From positions 1 through 22,862 of the forward strand of contig CAVSZK010000010.1 of assembly GCA_963732415.1 (NCBI GenBank): 22,862 nucleotides of DNA, written 5' to 3'. Positions 1 through 6,607 of the stretch are shown in pieces. Position numbers and translations under genes: made by a program. This DNA comes from RPQJ01 sp963732415. Its GTDB lineage: Bacteria; Pseudomonadota; Gammaproteobacteria; Steroidobacterales; Steroidobacteraceae. The notes beneath the pieces were generated by a model, which saw only the letters and a program-made list of their open reading frames with translations, did no database searches and was not told the origin of the DNA. Each line of letters begins with the position of its first letter. The stretch's first letter is position 1.

Positions 1-55
1 AAGAACGGCCGTTCGCCACTGGCACCAAATCTCGCAGGTGACTCGGTCGCTTGTC

Positions 56-182
56 CGGCAGCGTGGATTGCGCCAGCATGTCCAGATGAAGAATTACCCC
101 CGACGTCGGGGCAATTCAATGGAGACGGACAGCTTTAGTACCGACATCGGGCCATTGAGCCGACAAGCATGTCGTTCAATTC
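56..182 (+). repeat. Leader repeat (copy X) upstream of the DUF1254 genes
   Basis: Two blocks recur upstream of the other attC-ended gene. Block 1 (56-111) matches 20751-20805, with a one-base length difference. Block 2 (139-182) matches 20792-20835 at 39 of 44 positions without gaps. Both blocks contain CCGAC(A/G)TCGGG. The block ends about 55 bases before the chosen start of the first DUF1254 gene, so it lies in the 5' leader or promoter region. Positions 1-55 hold further repeat-like sequence: CGGCCGTTCGCCA near position 7 recurs inverted near 14173. Whether the repeat carries a promoter or marks a module boundary cannot be decided from sequence. Confidence 0.7.
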
Positions 183-237
183 AAAGCGAGCTGGCCATGA
201 AACGCCACTCCACGCACGAAAGGAAATGGAGAGACCA

Positions 238-1605
238 ATGAAGACCACACAAACGAAAGGACTGATCGCTGGCGCGCCGACACCAGCGCAGGCAAGGGCC
301 ATCGCCAAGGAGGCCTTCATCTACGGCTTCCCGTTCGTCGAGGGCTACAAGACGCTCTACAAACAGGCAGTGGACAAGGGTAACTCGGATTTCAAGGCGC
401 CGTTCAACCAGATCGGCCACGCCCGGGGCGTCGCTACGCCACAAGACACCTGGGTGGTCACGCCGAATTCGGACACTCCTTATTCGTTCGCTTGGCTCGA
501 TTTGCGCGCCGAGCCGATCGTGATCACGATGCCGAAGATCGAGAAGGCGCGCTATTACTCCGCCCAATTAGTTGACCTGCAGACGTTCAATTTCGCCTAT
601 CTCGGCACGAGGGCATTTGGCAACGACGGTGGCGACTTCCTGATCGCCGGCCCGGGTTGGCAAGGTGAAAAGCCTGCCGGCGTCAAAGCCGTGATCTCTT
701 GCGAGACGGAGTTGTGCTACTCGCTTTTCCGCACCCAGCTCTACAACCCGGATGACCTCACGAACGTCGGGCGAATCCAGGATGGTTACCAAGTGCAGAC
801 TTTGAGCGCTTATCTCGGCAAGCCCACCCCGGCCACCGCACCCGCCGTGAACTGGCCCAATCCGTCGGCGGACATGACCGATGGCCCGGCGCTCTTCGCC
901 TATCTGAATTTCCTGCTGCAGTTCTGCCCCCCGCATCCTTCAGAGAAGGAACTCATGGCGCGTTTCGCCATGCTCGGGATTGGCGCGGGTAAACCGTTCG
1001 ACATGGAGAAGTGTTCTCCCGAAGTGAAGCAAGCCATCGAAGCCGGTATCGAGGAAGTCTGGAAGGTGGACTTCGCTGGCCTGATGGCGCAGGCCAACGC
1101 CGGCACAATCAACAGCGGCGACCTTTTCGGCACGCGTGAGTTCCTGAAGAACAACTACGCTTACCGCTTCTTCGGCGCGAAATTGGGTCTCTATGGGAAC
1201 TCGCGAGACGAGGCTCTCTATCCACCGTATTTCGTGGATGAGGAGAACAACAAGCTCGATGCCACCACGAACCGCTACGAGCTGCGCTTCGCGAAAGGAC
1301 AGCTTCCACCCGCTGAAGCCTTCTGGTCGCTCACGATGTATGACGGCAAGTCGCAACTGCTCGTGGCCAATCCGCTCAAGCGCTACCTGCTGAACTCGAC
1401 CATGCTGGACTCATTCAAGTATGCGGACGACGGGTCGTTGACGATTTACGCAAGCAAGGATTCGCCAGGAGCGGACAGGGAATCCAATTGGCTGCCCGCT
1501 CCGGACGGCCCGTTCTACTGCATACTGCGCATCTACATCCCAAAGCCCGAGACCTTCAATGGGCAATGGAAACTGCCGAAGTTGAAGGTGGCGAAAAGGA
1601 CATAG
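238..1605 (+). CDS. DUF1254/DUF1214 domain protein (first of a tandem pair)
   Basis: A 455-residue protein with the two-part layout of the DUF1254 (N-terminal half) plus DUF1214 (C-terminal third) family. Recognisable stretches are EAFIYGFPFVEGYKTLY near residue 26, a TPNSDTPYSFAWLDLR segment near residue 76, and PAEAFWSLTMYDGKSQLL near residue 363 in the DUF1214 part. The biochemical role of the family is not established. ATG 238 is chosen over the upstream in-frame ATG 169 because GGAG at 228-231 is correctly spaced and the upstream codons lie in repeat sequence. No signal peptide is visible from this start, although many relatives are exported. The next gene follows after 24 bases, so the two are probably co-transcribed and ended by the attC-like site. 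Confidence 0.9.
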   Translation: MKTTQTKGLIAGAPTPAQARAIAKEAFIYGFPFVEGYKTLYKQAVDKGNSDFKAPFNQIGHARGVATPQDTWVVTPNSDTPYSFAWLDLRAEPIVITMPKIEKARYYSAQLVDLQTFNFAYLGTRAFGNDGGDFLIAGPGWQGEKPAGVKAVISCETELCYSLFRTQLYNPDDLTNVGRIQDGYQVQTLSAYLGKPTPATAPAVNWPNPSADMTDGPALFAYLNFLLQFCPPHPSEKELMARFAMLGIGAGKPFDMEKCSPEVKQAIEAGIEEVWKVDFAGLMAQANAGTINSGDLFGTREFLKNNYAYRFFGAKLGLYGNSRDEALYPPYFVDEENNKLDATTNRYELRFAKGQLPPAEAFWSLTMYDGKSQLLVANPLKRYLLNSTMLDSFKYADDGSLTIYASKDSPGADRESNWLPAPDGPFYCILRIYIPKPETFNGQWKLPKLKVAKRT

Positions 1606-1629
1606 AAAGGCCACAAGACGGAGATATCC

Positions 1630-2574
1630 ATGGCAGGCACACTGGTCACATTTGAAACCTATATCCGCGCCGAAAGCGATCGGCAGTTTGGCAACGTCGT
1701 CAAGATGGCGGGCGGCGTGAATCGCCTGTTTCATTTCCGCAGTCCCACCCCCCTGGACAAGCAAAACGTCGTCCGGATGAACAGGGACACGCTCTACTCC
1801 ATGGGCGTTGTCGATACGTCCAAGGGCGCCACGATCACCGTCCCGGCACTCCCTGAAGGTCGCTACGCATCGGTCTATCTGGCGGACAACGACCACTATT
1901 GCCCCTTCGTGATCTACGAGGCAGGAACGCACAAATTGCCCCAGGACACCAAGTACGTTGGCGTCGGCGTCCGTATCCAGGTGTTCAATCCCAAAGACGC
2001 GGACGAATTGGCACTCGTCCACAAGTTGCAGGATCAGTTCATCATCAAGGCCAACAGTGCCGAGCCGCTGCCGGAGTTCAAGTGGGACCTGCAGTCGCTG
2101 AATGCCCTCACGGTCCAATATGAAAAAGACTCGACCCAATACAGCAGTTGGAAGGGAATGATGGGGCCGCGGGGCAAGCCGGACGAAAAGACCCGTCATA
2201 TTGCGGCGGCCGCGGCTTGGGGGCTTTTCCCGGAGTGGGACGCCACGTATCTGAATTACAGTGGCGCCCATGATTGCAGGGTCTGCCACAAGGCGAATTA
2301 TCAGGTTCCGGAGAACGAAGCTTTCTGGTCCATCACTGTGTATGGCAATGACGGCTACATGAAGAGCGACAACAACATCGTCAACTCCTCCAATGTGAAG
2401 CTGAACGCGGACGGCACGTTCACCGTGTATTTCGGATCGGCGGAAAACTGCGGCGATGTGCCAAACCGGCTGGATGTGAGCGAAGGCTGGAATTTCCTGA
2501 TGCGCGTATATCGTCCGGGGCCATCCGTCCTGGATGGAAGTTACACGCTGCCTGTTGCGGTACCTGCCAAGTAA
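1630..2574 (+). CDS. DUF1254/DUF1214 domain protein (second of the pair)
   Basis: A 314-residue protein of the same family as its upstream neighbour but shorter. An N-terminal DUF1254 part includes NVVRMNRDTLYSMGVVDTSK near residue 46. A C-terminal DUF1214 part includes ENEAFWSITVYGNDGYMKSD near residue 228 and ends in a YRPGPSVLDGSYTLP stretch. The start has GGAG at 1620-1623, six bases before ATG. No signal peptide is seen. CRVCH at about residues 217-221 fits the CxxCH haem-c pattern, but without an export signal it is more likely chance or a metal site. The stop codon lies 31 bases before the attC-like hairpin, the usual position for a cassette gene. The function is unknown. Confidence 0.88.
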   Translation: MAGTLVTFETYIRAESDRQFGNVVKMAGGVNRLFHFRSPTPLDKQNVVRMNRDTLYSMGVVDTSKGATITVPALPEGRYASVYLADNDHYCPFVIYEAGTHKLPQDTKYVGVGVRIQVFNPKDADELALVHKLQDQFIIKANSAEPLPEFKWDLQSLNALTVQYEKDSTQYSSWKGMMGPRGKPDEKTRHIAAAAAWGLFPEWDATYLNYSGAHDCRVCHKANYQVPENEAFWSITVYGNDGYMKSDNNIVNSSNVKLNADGTFTVYFGSAENCGDVPNRLDVSEGWNFLMRVYRPGPSVLDGSYTLPVAVPAK

Positions 2575-2604
2575 TGCGATGGGAGAGTTGGTACCCAAGG
2601 CGGA

Positions 2605-2664
2605 AGCTAACAACCGGTTGCAGCGGACGGCGCGTCGCGCCGCCGCTGAACCGGAGCGTTTAAC
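2605..2664 (+). other. attC-like recombination site 1
   Basis: A 60-bp near-perfect hairpin with attC architecture. The left core box AGCTAAC (2605-2611) matches RYYYAAC at 6 of 7 positions, and the right box GTTTAAC (2658-2664) matches GTTRRRY at 6 of 7. The arms are CCGGTT (2614-2619), CAGCGG (2621-2626) and CGGCGCG (2628-2634), pairing with CGCGCCG (2636-2642), CCGCTG (2643-2648) and AACCGG (2649-2654). Two bases of the left arm, G2620 and A2627, are left unpaired. Unpaired bases on one arm are a hallmark of attC sites and are recognised by integron integrases. Unpaired spacers AA and AGC separate the boxes from the arms. It lies just after a + strand gene in cassette orientation. No integrase gene is in the window. 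Confidence 0.75.
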
Positions 2665-2702
2665 GTCTGCTTTGTAGCGAGACGAACTTCTGCTGTGGGT
2701 CG
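2665..2702 (+). repeat. 38-bp trailing repeat directly after attC-like site 1
   Basis: This segment begins at the base after the right core box and aligns without gaps to 21447-21484, which follows the second attC-like site (29 of 38 positions identical). The best conserved part is GCTTTGTAGCG, and both copies end in GGGTCG. The rest of the gap to 3040 holds the paired short repeats at 2761-2846 and the hairpin at 2990-3026, and no convincing gene. Confidence 0.65.
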
Positions 2703-2760
2703 ATTGGAGTCCTAGGCGGCTTAGACAAGCGGACGTTCCGCGACAGGCGTGTGCAAGTTC

Positions 2761-2846
2761 GACAGCTTTAATTGTCAGCAACCGCCTGCGCCCGACCTAA
2801 TAGGATCAGGAACTTAGTGATCCGGATCCGACAGGTTTAATTGTCA
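2761..2846. repeat. Two copies of a 17-bp GACA...TGTC repeat
   Basis: GACAGCTTTAATTGTCA at 2761-2777 recurs as GACAGGTTTAATTGTCA at 2830-2846, differing at one base, with start points 69 bases apart. Each copy has complementary ends (GACA and TGTC) around an AT-rich centre, so each could be a dyad protein-binding site or a remnant insertion-sequence end. The AT-rich cores stand out in GC-rich surroundings. No adjacent gene makes the role clear. Confidence 0.55.
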
Positions 2847-2989
2847 AAGAGCACTGCCCCTTAGTCGAGGCGACGCGCACGCCTGCTGTCGACAGTGAAC
2901 TTCGGTCGCGGCGCCCGGTCCTAGCATTCAAGCACCCTGTGCCCGTGTGTTGATCGGATCTCCCCCGTCCAGGTCACTCACTCGCCTCC

Positions 2990-3026
2990 CGAGCCGCCGG
3001 TAGTTACTCCCCTCACCGGCGGCTCG
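2990..3026 (-). terminator. Perfect 12-bp inverted repeat downstream of the zinc-ribbon gene
   Basis: CGAGCCGCCGGT at 2990-3001 is the exact reverse complement of ACCGGCGGCTCG at 3015-3026, with a 13-base loop. On the minus strand the hairpin begins 14 bases after the stop codon of the small gene at 3041-3313, so it could end that transcript or protect its 3' end. It lacks a U-tract, so intrinsic termination is uncertain. Confidence 0.4.
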
Positions 3027-3040
3027 CGGAGCGCGGCTTC

Positions 3041-3313
3041 TCATCGCTCGACCTGATACCCCTTACCTGCCTGGATCCATCCCTGGGCGGCCGGTGCGCC
3101 CAGTGCGGGTGGCCGCAGCTGCATGCGAGCCCTGGCGCCACAGATGACACAGCGAAATCGAAACCGGGCGAACGGCGTGTCGCCGCGGCCGCGCGCGGCG
3201 AGCTGCGCGAGTGGTGCCATCGCCCATCGGTCGCACTGCTGACAGTAGAGGCCGAGGGTATGGTCGCGTGCGAGCAGGTCGGCGACCGTGTCGAGACGGA
3301 TCGGAGAATGCAT
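3041..3313 (-). CDS. Small protein with two CxxC pairs (putative zinc ribbon)
   Basis: A protein of about 90 residues. It starts MHSPIRLDTVADLLARDHTL and carries two cysteine pairs, CQQC and CVIC, about 30 residues apart, a layout typical of a zinc ribbon. The segment between them is rich in Ala and Arg. Similar short zinc-ribbon proteins of unknown function occur in proteobacteria. The frame stays open upstream to 3448, but that extension is low-complexity and overlaps the GGACGAAGTGGAC repeat, so the internal ATG (3311-3313 on the + strand) is preferred. No strong ribosome binding site supports either start. An overlapping 159-codon frame at 3013-3492 is taken as a shadow. Confidence 0.5.
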   Translation of the reverse strand: MHSPIRLDTVADLLARDHTLGLYCQQCDRWAMAPLAQLAARGRGDTPFARFRFRCVICGARARMQLRPPALGAPAAQGWIQAGKGYQVER

Positions 3314-3726
3314 GTGGCCAGCATCATGATGCCGGGCAAGGTCACGGGGTGAGCCCTCCCAAGGTGGACCAACTGGACGAAGTGGACGAAGTGGACTGTC
3401 GTCACCGTTCGAAAAAGTCTTGCCGGAGGTGCGGCTCGCGTTCCGCACGCGTGCTTCGCAGCTGAGCTTCCGTACGACGGCGCGTGGTGCAACTCGCCGC
3501 AGCCCCCGGCGGTCGGGCGCTGCGGCTGGTGAAGTTGTACGACGAAGGGCTGGCGATCCGTGGGCCGCGGCGGACCTGATAGTTACAATAAAATGAATAT
3601 TCTGTTGAGAGGCCGGCGTGTATCGATCAGGCTTTCCAGTTTTATTAATCTATTGATGCGCACGGATCTGGCAACGCCCAGAGCCCGCGCCGATGACCTG
3701 CATCCCAGCGTCGTTGCGCCCGCAAC
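3314..3726. other. Intergenic stretch without a convincing gene
   Basis: It contains a short tandem repeat, GGACGAAGTGGACGAAGTGGAC, near 3374-3395. A hairpin at 3487-3540 has loosely attC-like ends. There is an AT-rich patch around 3585-3660 and a small dyad GTTGCG/CGCAAC at 3713-3726 that abuts the wax ester synthase stop on the minus strand. A + strand frame ending near 3579 reads like a gene remnant (LVKLYDEGLAIRGPRRT) but has no recognisable start or family. Confidence 0.4.
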
Positions 3727-5226
3727 TCATTTTGTTCGAGTCTTTCGCGCCGACCGGCCCGAACTCCTTGGGCCGTCAGCCGCCTTCAGTTCCTCGTAGG
3801 CCGCGAGCGTGTGGCGCGCGAGTTGCGGCAGGTCGTAGAGCGACACAGCGTTGGCGATGAACCCGAAGTCCATGCGGTCTTGGTAGGACGTCAACGTGGC
3901 GTTCAACCCGATCGAGGCCGCAAGTGCCGAGACCGGGTAGATGCCCTCGAGGTGCGCGCCGTTCAGATAGCGGGCCTCCCGGGCGCCGGGCACGTTCGAG
4001 ATGACTAGGTTGGCGGCCGGGTGGCCGACCCGGTCGAGGTGCGTCGAGGCCGCGAGCCCGGCGAGGCCTATGATCCCGACCGCATAGGTCATCGCCGCGT
4101 CCTTAGACATCGCGCCCAGCTCCTGCTTGCCCGAGGCGATCGACGCCATGACCTGCCGCAGCCGCTCGGACGCAGATGCCCCGGGTTCGCCGAGCGGCAC
4201 GAACATCGCTGACACGCGCGTGCCGATCGCGGTGTCGCCGTCGGCCCGCAGGGACAAGGGAACAAACGCATTGAAGCGGTGCGCAAACGGGCGGCCAGTC
4301 TCGCGCAGGTAGCGATGCAGCCCGGCGTCGACGATGGTGACCGCCACGTCGTTCAAGGTTGCTCCGAAGTGCCGGCCGACCTTGCGCATTTCCTCGAGTG
4401 GCAGAGATAAAGTGGCGAACGACCGCGCCATGCGCAGTGGCTCATTGGTTGGGGCATGCTGCGCCGTGAATGGCAGGCTGCCCTCCAGGTGCACACCAAC
4501 GAGTCCGGCCAGTGTCTTGCGGAGCGCCCCGATCGAGACGTCACCGAGGGCACCGACCTGAGTGATGGTGGCCCGGATGGAGTCAGAGACCCTCTCCAGG
4601 AATGCGTGCGGAGGGTGCGGCTTCGTCGCGGGCACTCCGAGCGCGAGGCCCGGGGTCAGTACCGTGCGGCGGGCGGACTTGGCGAGGCCCGCGTAAAGGA
4701 CCTGCATGCCGGAGGCGCCATCGATCACGGAGTGGTGGGTCTTCGTGTATATCGCGAACATGCCACTCGGCACGCGATCGATCACCCAGCAGCGAAACAG
4801 CGGACGGTCGCGATCGAGCATCGGCTCGTGCAGGTCGGCCACGAGCCGCAGCAAATCGTCGTAACTGGCTCCCGCAGGCAGGGCCTGGTACTGGATGTGG
4901 TAGTGCGGGTCCCAGTCCGCGACTTCGCGGAAATGGGGCGCCCCGCCGGTCAGGAGTTCAGGCACATAGTTAAAGGGTGGCGCCGGCTTCACGGCCCGGT
5001 ACGCCTCGACGATTTCCCGGACGACCGGCCTGCGGCCCGCGGGCTTCTTGAACAGCAGCAGCGCGCCGACATGCGTCGTGCTGCCCGGAGACTCGATCAG
5101 CAGCCACAGGAGGTCGAGCGGCGGAATGGGCTTGGTTAACGGTTTCGCTCGCCGGGTCACCGGAGGGCGACGCGACGTGCGCGGGCCGCGCCTGGTGCTA
5201 CGTGGTCCGATGCGGAGACGGGTCAT
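3727..5226 (-). CDS. Wax ester synthase / acyl-CoA:diacylglycerol acyltransferase (WS/DGAT)
   Basis: A 499-residue member of the bifunctional WS/DGAT family, which joins acyl-CoA to fatty alcohols or diacylglycerol to make storage wax esters or triacylglycerol at the inner membrane. The catalytic HHxxxDG motif is HHSVIDG at residues 164-170. PPLDLLWLLIESPG (35-48) and HVGALLLF (52-59) match the usual N-terminus, and the C-terminal half has the SNVPG segment. The start is set at 5226 because a GGGGAGG ribosome binding site lies just upstream on the minus strand. The frame is open to 5439 but that part lacks family similarity. An Arg-rich extension of about 30 residues precedes the family core, which is unusual. 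The gene stands alone, divergent from pmpA. Confidence 0.92.
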   Translation of the reverse strand: MTRLRIGPRSTRRGPRTSRRPPVTRRAKPLTKPIPPLDLLWLLIESPGSTTHVGALLLFKKPAGRRPVVREIVEAYRAVKPAPPFNYVPELLTGGAPHFREVADWDPHYHIQYQALPAGASYDDLLRLVADLHEPMLDRDRPLFRCWVIDRVPSGMFAIYTKTHHSVIDGASGMQVLYAGLAKSARRTVLTPGLALGVPATKPHPPHAFLERVSDSIRATITQVGALGDVSIGALRKTLAGLVGVHLEGSLPFTAQHAPTNEPLRMARSFATLSLPLEEMRKVGRHFGATLNDVAVTIVDAGLHRYLRETGRPFAHRFNAFVPLSLRADGDTAIGTRVSAMFVPLGEPGASASERLRQVMASIASGKQELGAMSKDAAMTYAVGIIGLAGLAASTHLDRVGHPAANLVISNVPGAREARYLNGAHLEGIYPVSALAASIGLNATLTSYQDRMDFGFIANAVSLYDLPQLARHTLAAYEELKAADGPRSSGRSARKTRTK

Positions 5227-5441
5227 GGTGAGCCTCCCCTTTGGTACCCAGCCTATCGAGAGAATTTTCCGCCCGATGCGCTGGCGGGTGCCATACGTAA
5301 CATCGACAGACCCGACGAATCCTTCGCGGCCTGGGAAACGCCAGCTGCAGTTGAACTGACACGGACATTCAATGTAGTTCCATGGGGCACGCAGCATGAC
5401 TATTACAATGTCCAAGCAATTACTGCGGGCGACGTTCAAAA

Positions 5442-5461
5442 AGCGCCTTAAGAATGGCGCT
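5442..5461. other. Small hairpin in the WS/DGAT-pmpA divergent region
   Basis: AGCGCC (5442-5447) and GGCGCT (5456-5461) form a perfect 6-bp dyad with an 8-base AT-rich centre, 41 bases before the pmpA start. It could be an operator in the divergent region or an RNA hairpin in the pmpA leader. No confident promoter was recognised in 5227-5502. Confidence 0.25.
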
Positions 5462-5502
5462 GAGCGTCCGCTTCTCCATCATTGTCTGGCAAAGGATTGA
5501 CC

Positions 5503-5970
5503 GTGCTGACCAAGCTTGATCCCGCATCGCACTGGCTTGCCGGACAGATCGCCGGCATTCATTTGTTTACCCTGGCTGGAGGAATGGCGATCGGCGCAGC
5601 GGCGGTGCTGCTCTATCACGCCATCGGGCGAATAGCCGGCGTCAGCGGCATCTTCTTCACCGTGATCAAGGAAGGTGGGCTGTGGCGCTTGCTGTTCCTC
5701 GGCGGCATCGTGGTGGGCGCCGGGCTGGGAGCGTATTTGTTCCCCTCGCTGAATATCGTAAGTCGCCCGAATCCCGGCATCTGGATATTGATCTTGTCCG
5801 GACTGCTGGTGGGCTGGGGAACTCGCCAGGGTGGTGGCTGCACCAGCGGCCACGGCGTCTGTGGACTCGGGCGCCTGTCGCCACGTTCGCTGGTGGCTGT
5901 ACTTGTCTTCATGGCTGTCGGAATCTTTACGGCAAGCCTGCTGCGCCACTGGCTGGGGGTGTCGGCATGA
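5503..5970 (+). CDS. pmpA: YeeE/YedE-family sulfur-compound transporter subunit, PmpA-type
   Basis: A 155-residue, strongly hydrophobic inner-membrane protein with four or five helices. It carries the family signature GGGCTSGHGVCGLGRLSPRS near residues 110-129, with conserved Cys and His residues that in this superfamily contact thiosulfate or persulfide-type sulfur. GTG 5503 is preferred over TTG 5482 because AAAGGA (5491-5496) is ideally spaced. Its stop overlaps the start of the next gene (ATGA), so the two half-size subunits are translationally coupled and probably form one transporter. PmpAB pairs often sit beside sulfide- or persulfide-oxidation genes, but none are here. The precise substrate cannot be read from sequence. 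Confidence 0.88.
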   Translation: MLTKLDPASHWLAGQIAGIHLFTLAGGMAIGAAAVLLYHAIGRIAGVSGIFFTVIKEGGLWRLLFLGGIVVGAGLGAYLFPSLNIVSRPNPGIWILILSGLLVGWGTRQGGGCTSGHGVCGLGRLSPRSLVAVLVFMAVGIFTASLLRHWLGVSA

Positions 5971-6392
5971 AATCGAACCTTTCGGCACTTGCTGCCGGGT
6001 TGCTGTTCGGCATGGGATTGATGCTCTCGGGGATGACCAATCCCGGCGAGGTGCTGAGCTTCCTGGATTGGTCAGGTGAGTGGAGCCCTGACCTGATTGG
6101 CGTGCTGGGCAGCGCCGTCCTCGTCTCTTTGATCGGCTTTCAGCTGGCGCGGCGCAAGGATCGGCCATGGTTTGAGGCCGGGTTTTCTGCAATGCCAAAG
6201 AAGTCCATCGACCGACCACTGCTCGTTGGTAACCTGCTCTTTGGCCTCGGCTGGGGGCTTGCGGGTTACTGTCCAGGCCCGGCGCTTGCCGGTTTAGCGC
6301 TGGGCAACAAAGAGGTGCTCGTCTTTCTCGTTGCCATGCTTGTCGGCGGAATGCTGCAGCAATGGTGGGCCCGACAGCGGGACGACATGTGA
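5967..6392 (+). CDS. pmpB: YeeE/YedE-family transporter partner, PmpB-type (DUF6691)
   Basis: A 141-residue membrane protein with about four helices. SGMTNPGEVLSFLDW (21-35) and GYCPGPALAGL (about residue 100) are the conserved signatures of the PmpB/DUF6691 half of YeeE/YedE transporters, and the Cys in the latter is typical of sulfur carriage. ATG 5967 overlaps the pmpA stop by the ATGA arrangement. Frames open further upstream within pmpA are shadows. It presumably assembles with PmpA in the inner membrane to import or export a small sulfur species. The hairpin at 6430-6452 may end the transcript. Confidence 0.87.
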   Translation: MKSNLSALAAGLLFGMGLMLSGMTNPGEVLSFLDWSGEWSPDLIGVLGSAVLVSLIGFQLARRKDRPWFEAGFSAMPKKSIDRPLLVGNLLFGLGWGLAGYCPGPALAGLALGNKEVLVFLVAMLVGGMLQQWWARQRDDM

Positions 6393-6429
6393 TGGTGCGA
6401 CCCGCCACCTCGAGTATCGGTAGCTGATC

Positions 6430-6452
6430 CGTACGCCGAATGGCGGCGTGCG
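6430..6452 (+). terminator. Hairpin downstream of pmpB
   Basis: CGTACGCCG (6430-6438) pairs with CGGCGTGCG (6444-6452) through a 9-bp stem with one G-T wobble and a 5-base loop, 37 bases after the pmpB stop. There is no T-tract, so it may mark the 3' end without being a strong intrinsic terminator. Otherwise 6393-6607 holds only the start region of the next gene. Confidence 0.4.
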
Positions 6453-6607
6453 GTCGCGAGCGTCCAGCCGGTCGGGCTCGGGCTTGCCGCGCGGTTGCCG
6501 GGAGCCGCTGTCGTCGCTACCAGTCGCAGCCAACCACCCCACAATCTCGACGTGGTGTATCGTCCCCGCATTCTTGAGATAAGAGCAGCCGCCAGGGGAT
6601 ATGGATC

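Noticed and set aside
169..237. Upstream ATG start for the first DUF1254 gene
   Set aside because: The added residues come from the leader repeat and have no family similarity. ATG 238 has a better placed GGAG.
2278..2292. CRVCH as evidence for a cytochrome c
   Set aside because: There is one CxxCH only and no signal peptide, in a family not known to bind haem.
1411..2781. A 456-codon minus-strand open frame opposite the second DUF1254 gene
   Set aside because: It lies antisense to a recognisable family member and runs through the attC-like hairpin. No ribosome binding site or domain was seen.
3374..3395. GGACGAAGTGGAC tandem repeat as a CRISPR-like or phase-variable tract
   Set aside because: There are only about two units, with no spacers, and it is not within a supported gene.
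3013..3492. A 159-codon minus-strand frame overlapping the zinc-ribbon gene
   Set aside because: It shows no conserved motif, whereas the overlapping frame has two CxxC pairs in zinc-ribbon spacing.
6393..6560. Minus-strand peptide resembling the end of an outer-membrane barrel (RTPPFGVRISYRY)
   Set aside because: The frame does not stop where a barrel would end, and no further barrel sequence follows upstream.
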